Shown: piece by piece, positions 1 through 9,356 of the stretch
Position numbering within the stretch: position 1 is the first letter of the stretch
Layout: each line of letters opens with the position of its first letter
NCBI RefSeq assembly: GCF_018736045.1
Contig: NZ_CP076133.1
Location: 62,001-126,000 of the forward strand
Length of the DNA stretch: 64,000 nt
Reading direction: 5' to 3'
DNA from: Flammeovirga yaeyamensis
GTDB taxonomy: Bacteria; Bacteroidota; Bacteroidia; Cytophagales; Flammeovirgaceae
Notes under the pieces: model-generated
Seen by the model: only the letters and a program-made list of their open reading frames with translations
Database searches by the model: none
Told to the model about the DNA's origin: nothing
Position numbers and translations under genes: made by a program

Positions 1-17
1 CTTATTTAAAATATTTT

Positions 18-3000
18 TCAGCGAACTATTTTCAAATACTCATCCACCACTTTCAACACATATTGTCCTTTTGATAAATGGCTCAAATCAATCGAATTGC
101 CTTCTGAATAGTCTTCTTGATGGACCACCTGACCATACAAATTATAGATATACACACGAATTTGTCCACATCCCTTGATTTTGATTTCAGAGGTGAAAGG
201 ATTGGGATAAACTGTTAGTGTTTGATGCTGCCCACCAATAGAAGTTGGACTTTCAGTTTCATCTGGAGTTTCTTCCTCTTCGTTTTCCTCTTCCTCATTT
301 TCACCCTCTTCTTCTCCAGGCTCTTCAGGAGTTTCCTCTTCTACAACTGCTCCTTTTTGTTGAATATCTACTACAATATCTTTACAACCTTTCAAGACAA
401 TTTCAGCTGAACGATGTTGTCCTGATGTATTTTCTTTTACAGTGATATTCAATACCTGATCTACCTTCTCCACAGTAATCCAATCGCTTAAAGATTCTAC
501 ATCCCATGCGTCTACAGAAGAAATTGTTAATTGATCTTCCCCTCCTACCTCTGTAAATGATAAGGATTGTTCATCGACTGAAAAGTCGCAAGTAACTACT
601 TCTTCTACATCCATTTGTCGCCTCCAAGGACCTGTCCCGGCTAAAGCTACATAGTAATAAGGTCGATCGTTTTCGATTTTTACTTTTGCTTGTAAAGACA
701 TTGGGTTTTCAATATCTCTGTTGTTACCCGGAGCTCTAGTCCAATCCGACCATGCTACCGAACCGTCTTCCTGAATCTCTCCCAAGTACGTTCCATTACC
801 TTTTTTATGTGTGCTTACTTCAGAAGAAATGACAATATGATTTCCAAAAGCGGCCAAACCTCTTAACGTAATGTTCTGATTCTCCCACCAATCTTGAGGA
901 CGAATTTCTAACGTTTTAGCGACATCTAACCCTGTAAATTCCCATGATGAAGTAGCGTTCCAATCATCACTTTGTGGGTTTGTATTAAGGTATACTCCCT
1001 TTTTGTTATTGATATTTCCTGCTGCGACCAAATACGTCTGACCGTTGAAATCCCATGCATATAAATCAGTCGCTCCACTAACATTACTTTCCATGTTGGT
1101 CCATGTGTAAGAACCATCCGATTGTCTTTCTCCTCTATACAAATGTGCATTTGATCCATCCGATCGAACATAAACATATTTATTGTTATTCGGATCCACC
1201 CAAATATCTCTAAAGTCTTTGTATCCCATAGATGATAAAGATATCTTCCTCCAATTAGCTGTTCCATTAAATACAGCAACAATATCATCGGCAACATAAA
1301 TTCCTCCTTCTATGTTTTGACCACCGTAGTTCTTGCCTCTCATCGTTACGTAAACTCTTTTTACAAGGCTTGGATCGTAGGTCATTGCCCTGTAATTTCT
1401 TGAAGGTAATCCATTGGTAGTTTGTACTTGGTTAGGCACTCCTCCACCAATTAGTTTCCAGTTACCAGGCCACCCGATATTATCTAAGTTTATCTCTTTA
1501 GCATATAATCCACCAGCACTATGACTAGGAATACCATACCCTTTTCTAGCATCAATAAGTACTAGAGCAGGCGTGGTAGGTACTGTTAATACTGACATTG
1601 CATTGGTAATACCATTCGGTCCTCTATGAGCCGTCCAAGAATAACCATGATCCAAACTTTGCATAATTCCATGGTCTGCACAACCTTGAATCATATAGCT
1701 TTTATAAGCATCCACATCATAACAATACGTCGATGAAAAACCTCTTTCATGAGACATGGCTAAGTCATCATGATGATAGATCACCTCACCATATATTTCT
1801 TTCCAACTTGTACACGGGAACTCAGGAACATCCACATCTGAAATAAATAAATTCATTCCTCCCATAGCGACTACTTGATGCTTACTCCATGTCGTAGGGG
1901 TATAATCTACTGACCTTACAATAAGATCTCTGTTTTCCCAACTTGGTTCAAAATCGAAACATCTGCCGTCTTTAGGGAGGTTTAGAATCATATCCCATTG
2001 ATAATTTGATAAATCACCAGCATCATCAAAATTAACAGTGGCTTCCCATAGGCCAATTCTATTGTTGTTGTTATTCCATACAGTACCAACTGCAACTTTA
2101 TGTTCTTTTGCTGTTGATCTAGGATCCACTTTAGGGTCGTACCACTCAGCGTTAGCTGGTAACTCATCCATTATTTTAATCCAATCACCTTCAATTCCCG
2201 TATCAGAAAGTTTGGCCATAAATACCGCCCAACGTTTGTTACCATAACTACCTCCACCTTGTGTTTGATAGGTCGCATACATATATTTTCCATCAGGGGA
2301 TAACCCTAAACCTCTTGATCCTCCATCTGGACGACTATTCAAATTCGAAGAAGATCCAGCAGGATTCAACGCTTCTGATGGTTTTGTAATTCTCTGAAAA
2401 GTAGTTCCTCCATCAGACGAGACAAAGATTCCAGAGGCTGCACCTATATATATATTATCGTTGGTTGGATGGATAGCCACACTAAATACGTTTCTATATC
2501 CATCTGTTGGATCATATTTTACAGTCGACCACGTCTCTCCTCTATCTTTTGATAAATAAATGATACGTTCTCCATTCAGCTTATCTGATCCTAAACCCTG
2601 ACTAGGTATACAAATAGCGGTCTGTCCTTTTTGAGGGTCTTTATTTTGCCATCAAGGTGCCAAAACAACTGTTTGAAAATCGCTAGATACCGCTATAGCA
2701 GCAATCGCATCCCCTTTAGTAATATCAATCATTTCCCAGGATACATCGTGTGGATCGACAGCATTGGGGTTAATAGCAATACTTGCCCCATATAAACCAC
2801 CTTGATATAATTTTTCTCCTCCTGCTTCTTGTTCAATACAAAAGGCCATACCATGACTCAAATCATTAGAAACATATTGCCAGCTTTCTCCAAAATCGTC
2901 CGATCGGTAAACCCCTTCCATATCGCTGGAAAACCACAATCTGCCCTCCACATTTTTATCAAAGTAAATATCTTGTACCTGTCCGCCAGCTCCAGGGTTT

Positions 3001-3110
3001 AAACTTTCCCAACGGTCATTCTCCCCCCATTGTTCTTCTTGAGCGAAGACCCAAAAAGGGCATATTAAAAAAAGGAATAATACGCTTTGTATTCGTAGTG
3101 TAAATTTCAT
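18..3110 (-). pseudogene. Secreted GH74-like beta-propeller with T9SS sorting domain, interrupted by an in-frame TGA
   Basis: The reading frame from the ATG at 3110 to the stop at 18-20 would encode about 1030 residues but is cut by one TGA at 2652-2654. Both halves are in the same frame (3110 minus 2480 is divisible by 3). The codons after the TGA (W-Q-N-K-D-P-Q) continue sensibly into propeller repeats. The N-terminal half has a signal peptide (MKFTLRIQSVLFLFLICPFWVFAQ) and the motifs LNPGAGGQVQD and SSDMEGVYRSDD, shared with three other genes here. The C-terminal half carries more Asp-box repeats, a BACON-like domain, a Glu-rich linker and a Por-type C-terminal domain (VYPNPFTSEIKIKG). A TGG-to-TGA change would explain the break. 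It could be a true nonsense mutation or a base-call error. The second half has no ATG at its start (GTG at 2480 is the best candidate). Substrate unknown; the GH74-like assignment is by motif only. Confidence 0.8.
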
Positions 3111-3208
3111 TGCTAATTCGTTTAGATTCCTTCGAACTAAAGAAGGAAATGCCGTTCTATAGTCCTATTTTGAAAATCAGAAGAATTTGATTTCTAAAAT
3201 AGAAGAAA

Positions 3209-3239
3209 AACTCTCCTACCATAGGCAGGAGAGTTTTGT
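3209..3239 (-). terminator. Rho-independent terminator after the sulfatase gene
   Basis: An 11-bp stem (AAAACTCTCCT at 3209-3219 with AGGAGAGTTTT at 3229-3239) has a run of T after it on the minus strand. It lies just downstream of the sulfatase ending at 3257, so the broken propeller gene is probably a separate transcript. Confidence 0.75.
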
Positions 3240-3256
3240 ACATTTTTGTCCGTTTT

Positions 3257-4984
3257 TTATTGCGGTATTCCCGCATAAGAAAATTCATCACTTTCATCAT
3301 AACCATATCGAATGGCTTTAGCTTTTAGCTGAGTGATATTTTCTAACTGAATTGGAGAAGTATATATATGCCATCGTTGGTCATCATTTATTTGATAAGC
3401 AATCGATGCTCCTTCAGTAACACAGGTCAATACCAATTTTTGATCTTGCATCTTCGATTTCGGAGTTTGTGTCTTTGGCTGAACTCCACCAGGCCACATT
3501 TTCTCTGCCTGATCATATTCGTTCAACTCATATAAATCTTTGGTATCTTGTTGCCATTGTGTAAGATCCTTTCTCAATCTTTCTAAAACCTCTTTGTATT
3601 CTTTATTAGCAGCAAGATTATTCAATTCATAAGGATCATTTTCTGTGTCATATAATTCTTCCTCTACATTTTTAGGGTGATACAACCAATACGACTGATC
3701 TCTATTTAATTTCTTTTTCTCGTCCTGTTCCAACAAGTGATGCATCAGAGGCATTTGATTTAAGAAAGTAATTTGCTGACTGTAATTCACCTCCGGTTGG
3801 AAATTTCTCACATATCTATATTTCTTATCTCGAATAGTTCTTCTCACATCGTAACGATTATCCATACGATCTCTCGCACCATATACATAATCTCTTGGTT
3901 GTTCTATTAATGATGAGGTCATCGAACGACCTTGCATCCAAGTAGGCTTTTCGACACCTGCCCATTCTAGAACTGTTGGTGCAAAATCGATAAAACTCAC
4001 TAAATCATCATTTCTTGTCCCCGGTTGAAAATGCTCATTTTGATATTTCTCTGGCATATACACCACCAATGGACATTTTGTACCGCTATCGTATATCCAT
4101 CTTTTCGCTCTTGGTAAACAGTCGCCGTGGTCTGAGGTCACCATAATGATGGTATTCTCTTCCAAGCCATCTTCTTTCAATTGCTTCAAGATAGTACCGA
4201 TCTGTACGTCCATACGACTTACATTGTCATATAAACGGGCAATATGTGATCTCGAAATATCATTATCAGGATAATATGGAGGAACAGTCACATCTTCTAA
4301 AGCCACCTTTTTCGACTCATCGTACGGAGGTCTTTTTTGTACATCGGGAGCCAATTTACTGACATCAATATTAAAGTCTTCAAAGAAACGCTCTTTCGTA
4401 CTGTCTGGCCAAATATTGATTTCATGAGTAATTTCAAATGTATAATAGATAAAGAATGGACGATCTTTGTCTTCTTCCGATCGATCTCTCCATGATGGAT
4501 AATCCACTACTTCATCCCAAATTGTAAACGGATCACCAAATTGATAATCCAATTTTCTATAACTCGCCGTCCAATACCCAGAGGCTCTAAGTAACTCTGG
4601 AAAAGCCTTTACTTCTGATGGTGGAACTGCATTATAATTGGGGAATCCAGGCATTGGAATCACACTCTTACTCTGACGCATATGTTGTGTTCCAATAGTC
4701 GTGGGATACATACCTGTTATTATCGAAGATCGGCTTGGAGCACACACCCCTGCCACTGAAAAGGCATTATCATAAACCACACCTCCGTTGGCTAATTTAT
4801 TAATGTTAGGCGTATACGCTAAAGAGTCTCCATAGCAGGCCCAACGCTGACTTAAATCTTCTGCTACCAACCAAATGATATTAGGTCGGTCCATTTCTGA
4901 TGCAACAGTTGCTTTTTCCTTTTTTAATGTATTACAGTTTGTCAATAAAAAAGTGAGAAGCGATAAATAAAAAAATATTCTCAT
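3257..4984 (-). CDS. Family S1 sulfatase, putative lipoprotein
   Basis: Formylglycine-dependent sulfatase that hydrolyses sulfate esters, probably on algal glycan fragments. The signature C-A-P-S-R is at residues 81-85, where the Cys would become formylglycine. The metal-binding start of the fold (NIIWLVAEDLSQ) follows the export signal, and TSDHGD is present mid-protein. I start at the ATG at 4984 because it gives a clean lipoprotein signal (MRIFFYLSLLTFLLTNC); an upstream in-frame GTG at 5017 adds a charged stretch that would spoil it. The last 55 residues resemble a chitobiase C-terminal-like beta domain (ASIAYQIND...LKAKAIRYGYDES). An operator-like motif lies 43 bp upstream and a terminator follows. 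Substrate and S1 subfamily cannot be read from the sequence. The activating enzyme (FGE or anSME) is not in this window. Confidence 0.9.
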   Translation of the reverse strand: MRIFFYLSLLTFLLTNCNTLKKEKATVASEMDRPNIIWLVAEDLSQRWACYGDSLAYTPNINKLANGGVVYDNAFSVAGVCAPSRSSIITGMYPTTIGTQHMRQSKSVIPMPGFPNYNAVPPSEVKAFPELLRASGYWTASYRKLDYQFGDPFTIWDEVVDYPSWRDRSEEDKDRPFFIYYTFEITHEINIWPDSTKERFFEDFNIDVSKLAPDVQKRPPYDESKKVALEDVTVPPYYPDNDISRSHIARLYDNVSRMDVQIGTILKQLKEDGLEENTIIMVTSDHGDCLPRAKRWIYDSGTKCPLVVYMPEKYQNEHFQPGTRNDDLVSFIDFAPTVLEWAGVEKPTWMQGRSMTSSLIEQPRDYVYGARDRMDNRYDVRRTIRDKKYRYVRNFQPEVNYSQQITFLNQMPLMHHLLEQDEKKKLNRDQSYWLYHPKNVEEELYDTENDPYELNNLAANKEYKEVLERLRKDLTQWQQDTKDLYELNEYDQAEKMWPGGVQPKTQTPKSKMQDQKLVLTCVTEGASIAYQINDDQRWHIYTSPIQLENITQLKAKAIRYGYDESDEFSYAGIPQ

Positions 4985-5026
4985 GACGATGTTTAATTTT
5001 CTATCGCAAATTCTCACTTCTCTACC

Positions 5027-5050
5027 TTAAAAGACTTTTAATTGATAAAC
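5027..5050. promoter_or_regulatory. Operator-like palindromic motif, site 1
   Basis: TTAAAAGACTTTTAATTG followed by ATAAAC, 43 bp upstream of the sulfatase ATG. It matches a motif found at 20075, 33544, 36104, 38657 and 46935, always upstream of minus-strand genes and in the same orientation. Function as an operator is inferred. Confidence 0.45.
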
Positions 5051-5136
5051 TAGAATAGAATTAGGTGGACTTAATATGTCTTTTTGGGTATTTATAAATT
5101 TTAATTGATATAATTATTTCCAAAATTAATAATCAC

Positions 5137-6105
5137 CTATTTTTTATCCCTCAGATCCGAAGGCGGAAATCCATAATATTTTTTGAACACCTTACTCATA
5201 TGAGCGATATGACTAAAGTTTAAATCGAAGGCAATTTCTGTTAAGCTTTTATCGGTATAAGAGATTTGACGGTGTACCTCCTCCACTTTCATTTGATTAT
5301 AAAACTGAAGCACCGGTTGATCGAAGATGGATTTAAAAATACGGTTCAATTTCGAAACACTCATTCCGTATTCTTCGCTTAATTCTGTGAGATTAGGTTG
5401 TTCAGAAAAATCAGAAAGATAGGTATCTTTCAATTGCATCATGGCCTTTAAATCCTCAGGATGGATATTGGTTTTTATTTTAGAAGACTCTTTCTCCATC
5501 TTCTCTATGATCGCTCCCATAATATCGGCCGATCTACTGAAGAAAGTAATGTGTCTTCTTTTATCCTTCTCTACGTTGGCAATAATGGTTTTCACATGGT
5601 TCTCTATCTCTACATCAAGAGAAAAATATTGTAACCATGGCGATTTATTATCAAAAAGTGTTTTTAGTTTATAATCTGGATTTGGTGTATTAAAGCTGTT
5701 GAATAGTTCTAATGAAAAACGCAAGGTGATCCATTGACAATGTGCATCAACAGGAAACTCTAGTTCAAACTTCTGACTAGAATTATAGATAAATACACCA
5801 AGATTGGTAAATTTCTTTGTTTGTTCTTTGCTATAAAATGATCCGGTAAAACCGATACGGACAATAATAAAATGCTTCTCATCGTCTGGACTGTATTTTA
5901 CTAAAATAGGTTTCTTACTGTAGAGATTAAAGATATCAATAAACATATCTTCTAAGAAACAAATTGAATTGGCCTTTACTTCTAACCAACTATTATTGAT
6001 CAATAGTTCTTCCCCATCCCAAGAACCTCCAAGTTCTTTTGCAATTTGTTCGTAGCCACTTTGGTGGTTAGTATCAGTTGTTGAGAGAATGTATTTTTCT
6101 TCCAT
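5137..6105 (-). CDS. AraC-family transcriptional regulator
   Basis: About 322 residues. The last 100 form the paired helix-turn-helix DNA-binding domain of the AraC/XylS family (LSEEYGMSVSKLNRIFKSIF, then LTEIAFDLNFSHIAHMSKVFKKYYGFPPSDLR). The N-terminal 200 residues are a soluble ligand-binding region I do not recognise; there is no signal peptide or membrane segment. I start at the ATG at 6105; the longer frame begins with TTG at 6120. It is divergent from the first C45 hydrolase gene. The shared 240-bp intergenic region holds a promoter block (6192-6258) repeated twice more downstream, so it probably controls the hydrolase genes and the candidate small RNA. The inducer is unknown. Confidence 0.9.
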   Translation of the reverse strand: MEEKYILSTTDTNHQSGYEQIAKELGGSWDGEELLINNSWLEVKANSICFLEDMFIDIFNLYSKKPILVKYSPDDEKHFIIVRIGFTGSFYSKEQTKKFTNLGVFIYNSSQKFELEFPVDAHCQWITLRFSLELFNSFNTPNPDYKLKTLFDNKSPWLQYFSLDVEIENHVKTIIANVEKDKRRHITFFSRSADIMGAIIEKMEKESSKIKTNIHPEDLKAMMQLKDTYLSDFSEQPNLTELSEEYGMSVSKLNRIFKSIFDQPVLQFYNQMKVEEVHRQISYTDKSLTEIAFDLNFSHIAHMSKVFKKYYGFPPSDLRDKK

Positions 6106-6191
6106 ATATCTTAATATCAAATCCTATAACTAATATAATATTCTATCCTTCGAAATCATATAGTAAGGGCTATTATCAATGTTTTTTTGGT

Positions 6192-6258
6192 TTGACGATA
6201 ATTGACAACTGCTTAGAGAAATCGTACAACTCTTTCATTTTCAAAAGCCTGACATTTG
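6192..6258 (+). promoter_or_regulatory. Promoter block A for the first C45 hydrolase
   Basis: TTGACGAT at 6192 and TTGACAACTGCTTA at 6202-6215 precede a -7-like GACATTTG at 6251-6258, then TAATGTAATCAATCGGGA in the leader. The spacing from the TTGACGAT start to the -7 box is 59 bp, the same as in blocks B (7945) and C (7658). The upstream repeats are plausible AraC-type half-sites for the divergent regulator (inference). Confidence 0.6.
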
Positions 6259-6346
6259 TAATGTAATCAATCGGGAAACACGTTAAAACACTCCTCCTGA
6301 TAGAATTACAAATCAAAATTTATCATTAATTAAAACATAAAAGAAA

Positions 6347-7579
6347 ATGAAAAATTTAAAAAATTACTTCTTCGCTTTTCTTGGATTATTATTCTCTGCA
6401 AATGTAATCGCACAAAATAATTCATCTTCTGATTTAAAATTAATAAAGGAGTATAAAGGTGGTAAACTTTATGAAGCCAATGGATTTCTAGTTCCCGTTA
6501 TTGAAGGTTCCAACGAAGAAATGGGAGAACAATATGGTGCTTTGATGAAAGACGAAATGCAAAAGACCTACGACCTACTAGTTCAAAAATTAATTGATGC
6601 TGGAGAGTTAGATGAGGAAACAATTCAGTTTTGGGTAACCCGAGCCTATGGAACAGGTTCTGTAAGAACCAAACAATTCTATGATGGTGTTGCTGAAGGT
6701 ACAGGTTGGCCACTAAACAAAGTAGTTTTCTTAGACCAAGTAATGGAATTTGGTTACTACTATGGTAAACTTCATTCATTTGCAGGTTGTACATCGATTG
6801 CTGCTTGGGGTGAGAATTCAAAAGATGGCGAAATGTATATCGGTCGTAACATGGACTGGAGTGAAGAGTTCTTACAATTCCCATCAATTTTGACGGTAAG
6901 AAAACCAAACGACGGTTCATACAAAATGGCGACAATGGGATGGCCTGGAATGTATGCAGCATTTACTGCAATGAACGAAAAAGGTGTATATCTTGACTTA
7001 CACGATGGTGCTAGTATGGGTGGTTCTTTAGTGTTCCTAGAAAGACCATCGATTATTAATGTGTTGACTGATTTTATGAGTGAATCTCCATCTTTAGATG
7101 CTTTGAAAGCAAGATTTAACGGTATCAATAACAGTACTTCGACAATCTATACGATTGCAGATAAAAATAGTGCTGCTTCTATGGAATGTTCGTCGTTAAA
7201 TGGTAACAGAGTGCGTTTACCAAAAGGTGAATCAATTACTGTGGTAAACACTTTCTTGGTAGACGATTGGGGTCTTGGTAAAAGAGAAACAGTGAGTAAT
7301 TCTTTAAGAAGATACTCAAACATGGAAGCACAATTAGCAGAAAATAAAGGTAAAATTGATGCTGAATTGACTAAAGATTTAATGGATATCAGAATCTTTA
7401 ATGAAGACGGTACTTTCAAAGAAAACGGAGGTTGTACTAAACCTGCAAAACAAGATGCTGACTTAACAGTTTACCAAACTGTATTTGATATCAACAATCA
7501 GAAAGTATTCTTAAAAGTGCCAGTGCCAGAGTTCTTTGCTGACTGGACAGAAATCGACTTAAACGAATTATGGAAATAA
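6347..7579 (+). CDS. Exported C45-type Ntn-hydrolase (linear amide / acyltransferase-like)
   Basis: 410 residues with a signal peptide (MKNLKNYFFAFLGLLFSANVIAQ), so probably periplasmic or secreted. The core resembles peptidase family C45, the acyl-CoA:6-aminopenicillanate acyltransferase / linear amide hydrolase group. A Gly-Cys pair at 147-148 (FAGCTSIAAWG) would be the autocleavage site and nucleophile, followed by the conserved GRNMDW and later TAMNEKGVYLDLHD. Such enzymes cleave or form amide bonds on small acylated compounds; the substrate here is unknown. A close paralogue lies at 8097 and a porin at 9357. The ATG follows an A-rich leader that is shared with the paralogue. Confidence 0.8.
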   Translation: MKNLKNYFFAFLGLLFSANVIAQNNSSSDLKLIKEYKGGKLYEANGFLVPVIEGSNEEMGEQYGALMKDEMQKTYDLLVQKLIDAGELDEETIQFWVTRAYGTGSVRTKQFYDGVAEGTGWPLNKVVFLDQVMEFGYYYGKLHSFAGCTSIAAWGENSKDGEMYIGRNMDWSEEFLQFPSILTVRKPNDGSYKMATMGWPGMYAAFTAMNEKGVYLDLHDGASMGGSLVFLERPSIINVLTDFMSESPSLDALKARFNGINNSTSTIYTIADKNSAASMECSSLNGNRVRLPKGESITVVNTFLVDDWGLGKRETVSNSLRRYSNMEAQLAENKGKIDAELTKDLMDIRIFNEDGTFKENGGCTKPAKQDADLTVYQTVFDINNQKVFLKVPVPEFFADWTEIDLNELWK

Positions 7580-7611
7580 TATATTTTAGTATTTAAGATT
7601 GATAATTGATT

Positions 7612-7642
7612 AAGCGGGCTTCATTTTGAGGCTCGCTTTTTT
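7612..7642 (+). terminator. Rho-independent terminator after the first C45 hydrolase
   Basis: Stem of about 10 bp (AAGCGGGCTT at 7612-7621 with AGGCTCGCTT at 7629-7638, two GU pairs) followed by TTTT. It separates the hydrolase transcript from promoter block C. Confidence 0.75.
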
Positions 7643-7657
7643 GTCTTTAATAATAAG

Positions 7658-7724
7658 TTGACGATATCACACAACTAGATGACGATATCTTGTAAATCAT
7701 ACAAGAAACAATCAACGATATTTG
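7658..7724 (+). promoter_or_regulatory. Promoter block C, orphan copy of the C45 hydrolase promoter
   Basis: TTGACGATATC at 7658, a second TGACGATATC at 7680, and the -7-like GATATTTG at 7717-7724, followed by TAATGTAATCAA as in blocks A and B. The TTGACGAT-to--7 distance is again 59 bp. No gene of ordinary size follows; instead a two-hairpin stretch ends in a terminator at 7899. Confidence 0.6.
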
Positions 7725-7729
7725 TAATG

Positions 7730-7899
7730 TAATCAAAAGGAAGATAGTTTTTCGACCAATGGTTACGGTGACATAATATTCCAAAAGAGTACTTGATGTT
7801 CACAAAATTGAAATTCAATCCATTCCTTTCCTTTCCGGATTGAATTTCTAAAGTATTAAGATTGACTAAACGAGGCCTTGAGAAAGCCTCGTTTTTTTT
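7730..7899 (+). ncRNA. Candidate small RNA (about 170 nt) from the orphan promoter
   Basis: The stretch starts about 6 nt after a -7 box and ends in a strong terminator. It contains a perfect 12-bp hairpin (GAAATTCAATCC at 7810-7821 with GGATTGAATTTC at 7837-7848) whose 15-nt loop is pyrimidine-rich (ATTCCTTTCCTTTCC). That loop could pair with purine-rich leaders such as AAAGAAAAGAAAATG before the 8097 gene (inference). The only ORF is a 15-codon one (ATG 7796 to TGA 7841-7843) overlapping the hairpin. Alternatives are a peptide leader or the remnant of a third deleted hydrolase copy. The transcription start is approximate. Confidence 0.45.
7868..7899 (+). terminator. Rho-independent terminator of the candidate small RNA
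   Basis: A 9-bp stem AAACGAGGC with GCCTCGTTT and a 9-nt loop, followed by an unbroken run of T to 7899. Confidence 0.85.
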
Positions 7900-7944
7900 A
7901 TGCCTTTCAAGTTTTATTCTATCTTTTATTCATCAAAAAGTAAT

Positions 7945-8011
7945 CTGACGATTTTTGACAACTGCTTAAAGAATTCATACAAATCTTTGGCTTCAGAAAG
8001 CGAGATATTTG
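7945..8011 (+). promoter_or_regulatory. Promoter block B for the second C45 hydrolase
   Basis: CTGACGAT at 7945 and TTGACAACTGCTTA at 7955-7968 precede GATATTTG at 8004-8011 with the same 59-bp spacing as blocks A and C. The leader repeats TAATGTAATCAATCGGGA. Block B is clearly a duplicate of block A. Confidence 0.6.
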
Positions 8012-8096
8012 TAATGTAATCAATCGGGAATACTACTTAAAACACTTCACCTGAGAACGTTACATTAATTATTTTATCATTGTTAAAGAAAAGAAA

Positions 8097-9242
8097 ATGA
8101 AACTAGTAAAAGAATTCAAAGCGGGTAAACTTTATGAAGCAAACAACTTCTTGATTCCAGTATTGGAAGGATCTAATATCGAAATGGGTGAACAATATGG
8201 TGCTTTAATGTTAGAATCTATGCAACAAACATTTGACCTAGTTGTTCGTCCAGAAATTGAAAATGGATACCTAGACCAAGCGGCTAAAGACCTTTGGGTA
8301 AATAGAGCATATGGTACTGGAACAATTAGAACAAAAGACTTTTACGATGGTGTAGCTTTAGGTACTGGTTGGAGCTTAGAAGACGTAGTGCTACTAGATC
8401 AGATTATGGAATATGGTATTTACAAAGAGAAACTTCATTCTTTTGCTGGTTGTACTTCAATTGTTTCTTACGGTGAGCAATCGAAAGATGGAGGAATGTA
8501 CATTGGTCGTAACCTCGATTGGAGCCCTGCTTTTAATAAATTCCCAACTGTATTTACTGTTAGAAAACCCAACGATGGTTCTTACAAAATAGCCACTGCA
8601 GGATGGCCTGGCATGTACTGTGCTTTTACTGCCATGAACGAGCATGGGGTTTATCTTGATGTTCATGATGGTACTAGTATGGGTGGTTCTTTAGTCTTCC
8701 TTGAAAGACCTTCATTATTGAATACTTTAACTGATATTTTAAGTGAAACAAAAGATCTTAAATCAATGAAAAGTAGATTCAATGGTATGTTGAATAGCCT
8801 TTCTATCATTTTCACATTAGCTGATAAAAACGATGCAGCATCTGTTGAAGGTTCATCTTTAGGAGGTAATAGAATTCGCAGTGCAAAAGACGATACTTTG
8901 GTTGTTGCTAACACATTCTTTAACGAGGATTGGGGTCTTGGTTTGAGAGAAACTGTAAGTAACTCTATGAGACGTTTCTCAAACATGACAGATCGTTTGG
9001 CTGAAAATCGTGGTCATGTAGATGCTCAAATGACTCGTGATTTAATGGATATCAGATTGTTTAACGAAGATGGTACTTTCAAAGAAAATGGCGGTTGTAC
9101 AAAACCTTCATTACAAGATGCCGACCTTACTAACTATCAAACAGTATTTGATATCAACGATCAAAAGGTATGGATCAAAATTCCAGTTCCAGAATATTTT
9201 GCAGATTGGACTGAGATCGATTTGAAAAAACTTTGGAACTAA
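8097..9242 (+). CDS. C45-type Ntn-hydrolase paralogue without a signal peptide
   Basis: 381 residues, closely similar to the product of the 6347 gene along its whole length (FAGCTS with the candidate nucleophile Cys at 119, GRNLDW, AFTAMNEHGVYLDVHDG, MGGSLVFLERPS). It begins MKLVKEFKAGKLYEAN, which aligns with residue 31 of the paralogue, so the export signal is missing. The ATG lies in the same A-rich leader position relative to the promoter as in the paralogue, so this is not just a mis-called start. It is probably cytoplasmic. The duplication may let the cell process related compounds on both sides of the inner membrane (inference). The porin gene follows after 114 bp. Confidence 0.8.
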   Translation: MKLVKEFKAGKLYEANNFLIPVLEGSNIEMGEQYGALMLESMQQTFDLVVRPEIENGYLDQAAKDLWVNRAYGTGTIRTKDFYDGVALGTGWSLEDVVLLDQIMEYGIYKEKLHSFAGCTSIVSYGEQSKDGGMYIGRNLDWSPAFNKFPTVFTVRKPNDGSYKIATAGWPGMYCAFTAMNEHGVYLDVHDGTSMGGSLVFLERPSLLNTLTDILSETKDLKSMKSRFNGMLNSLSIIFTLADKNDAASVEGSSLGGNRIRSAKDDTLVVANTFFNEDWGLGLRETVSNSMRRFSNMTDRLAENRGHVDAQMTRDLMDIRLFNEDGTFKENGGCTKPSLQDADLTNYQTVFDINDQKVWIKIPVPEYFADWTEIDLKKLWN

Positions 9243-9258
9243 GTTTCTAAATAGAAGA

Positions 9259-9312
9259 AGTGGTCTCGTATCAAAAGCTCCGGAATTCCGTGGTGATCAA
9301 TACGAGACCACT
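9259..9312 (+). terminator. Large hairpin between the hydrolase and the porin gene
   Basis: A 13-bp perfect stem (AGTGGTCTCGTAT at 9259-9271 with ATACGAGACCACT at 9300-9312) encloses a smaller palindrome CGGAATTCCG at 9281-9290. There is no T run after it, so it may be a weak terminator, an RNA-stabilising hairpin or a processing site. Confidence 0.45.
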
Positions 9313-9356
9313 CCTTCCCTTTTGCTTCTTACCTCTTACTTTATCATCCTTCTCCT

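Noticed and set aside
926-1297. A 123-codon ORF inside the broken propeller gene
   Set aside because: It lies in another frame of a clearly coding stretch, has no family features and no leader of its own.
3151-3180. A further operator-like site upstream of the broken propeller gene
   Set aside because: TATAGTCCTATTTTGAAAAT matches only half the motif; too weak to list with the others.
6498-7128. Long ORFs antisense to the first C45 hydrolase
   Set aside because: Shadows of the real gene caused by its codon bias; the plus-strand product has clear family motifs.
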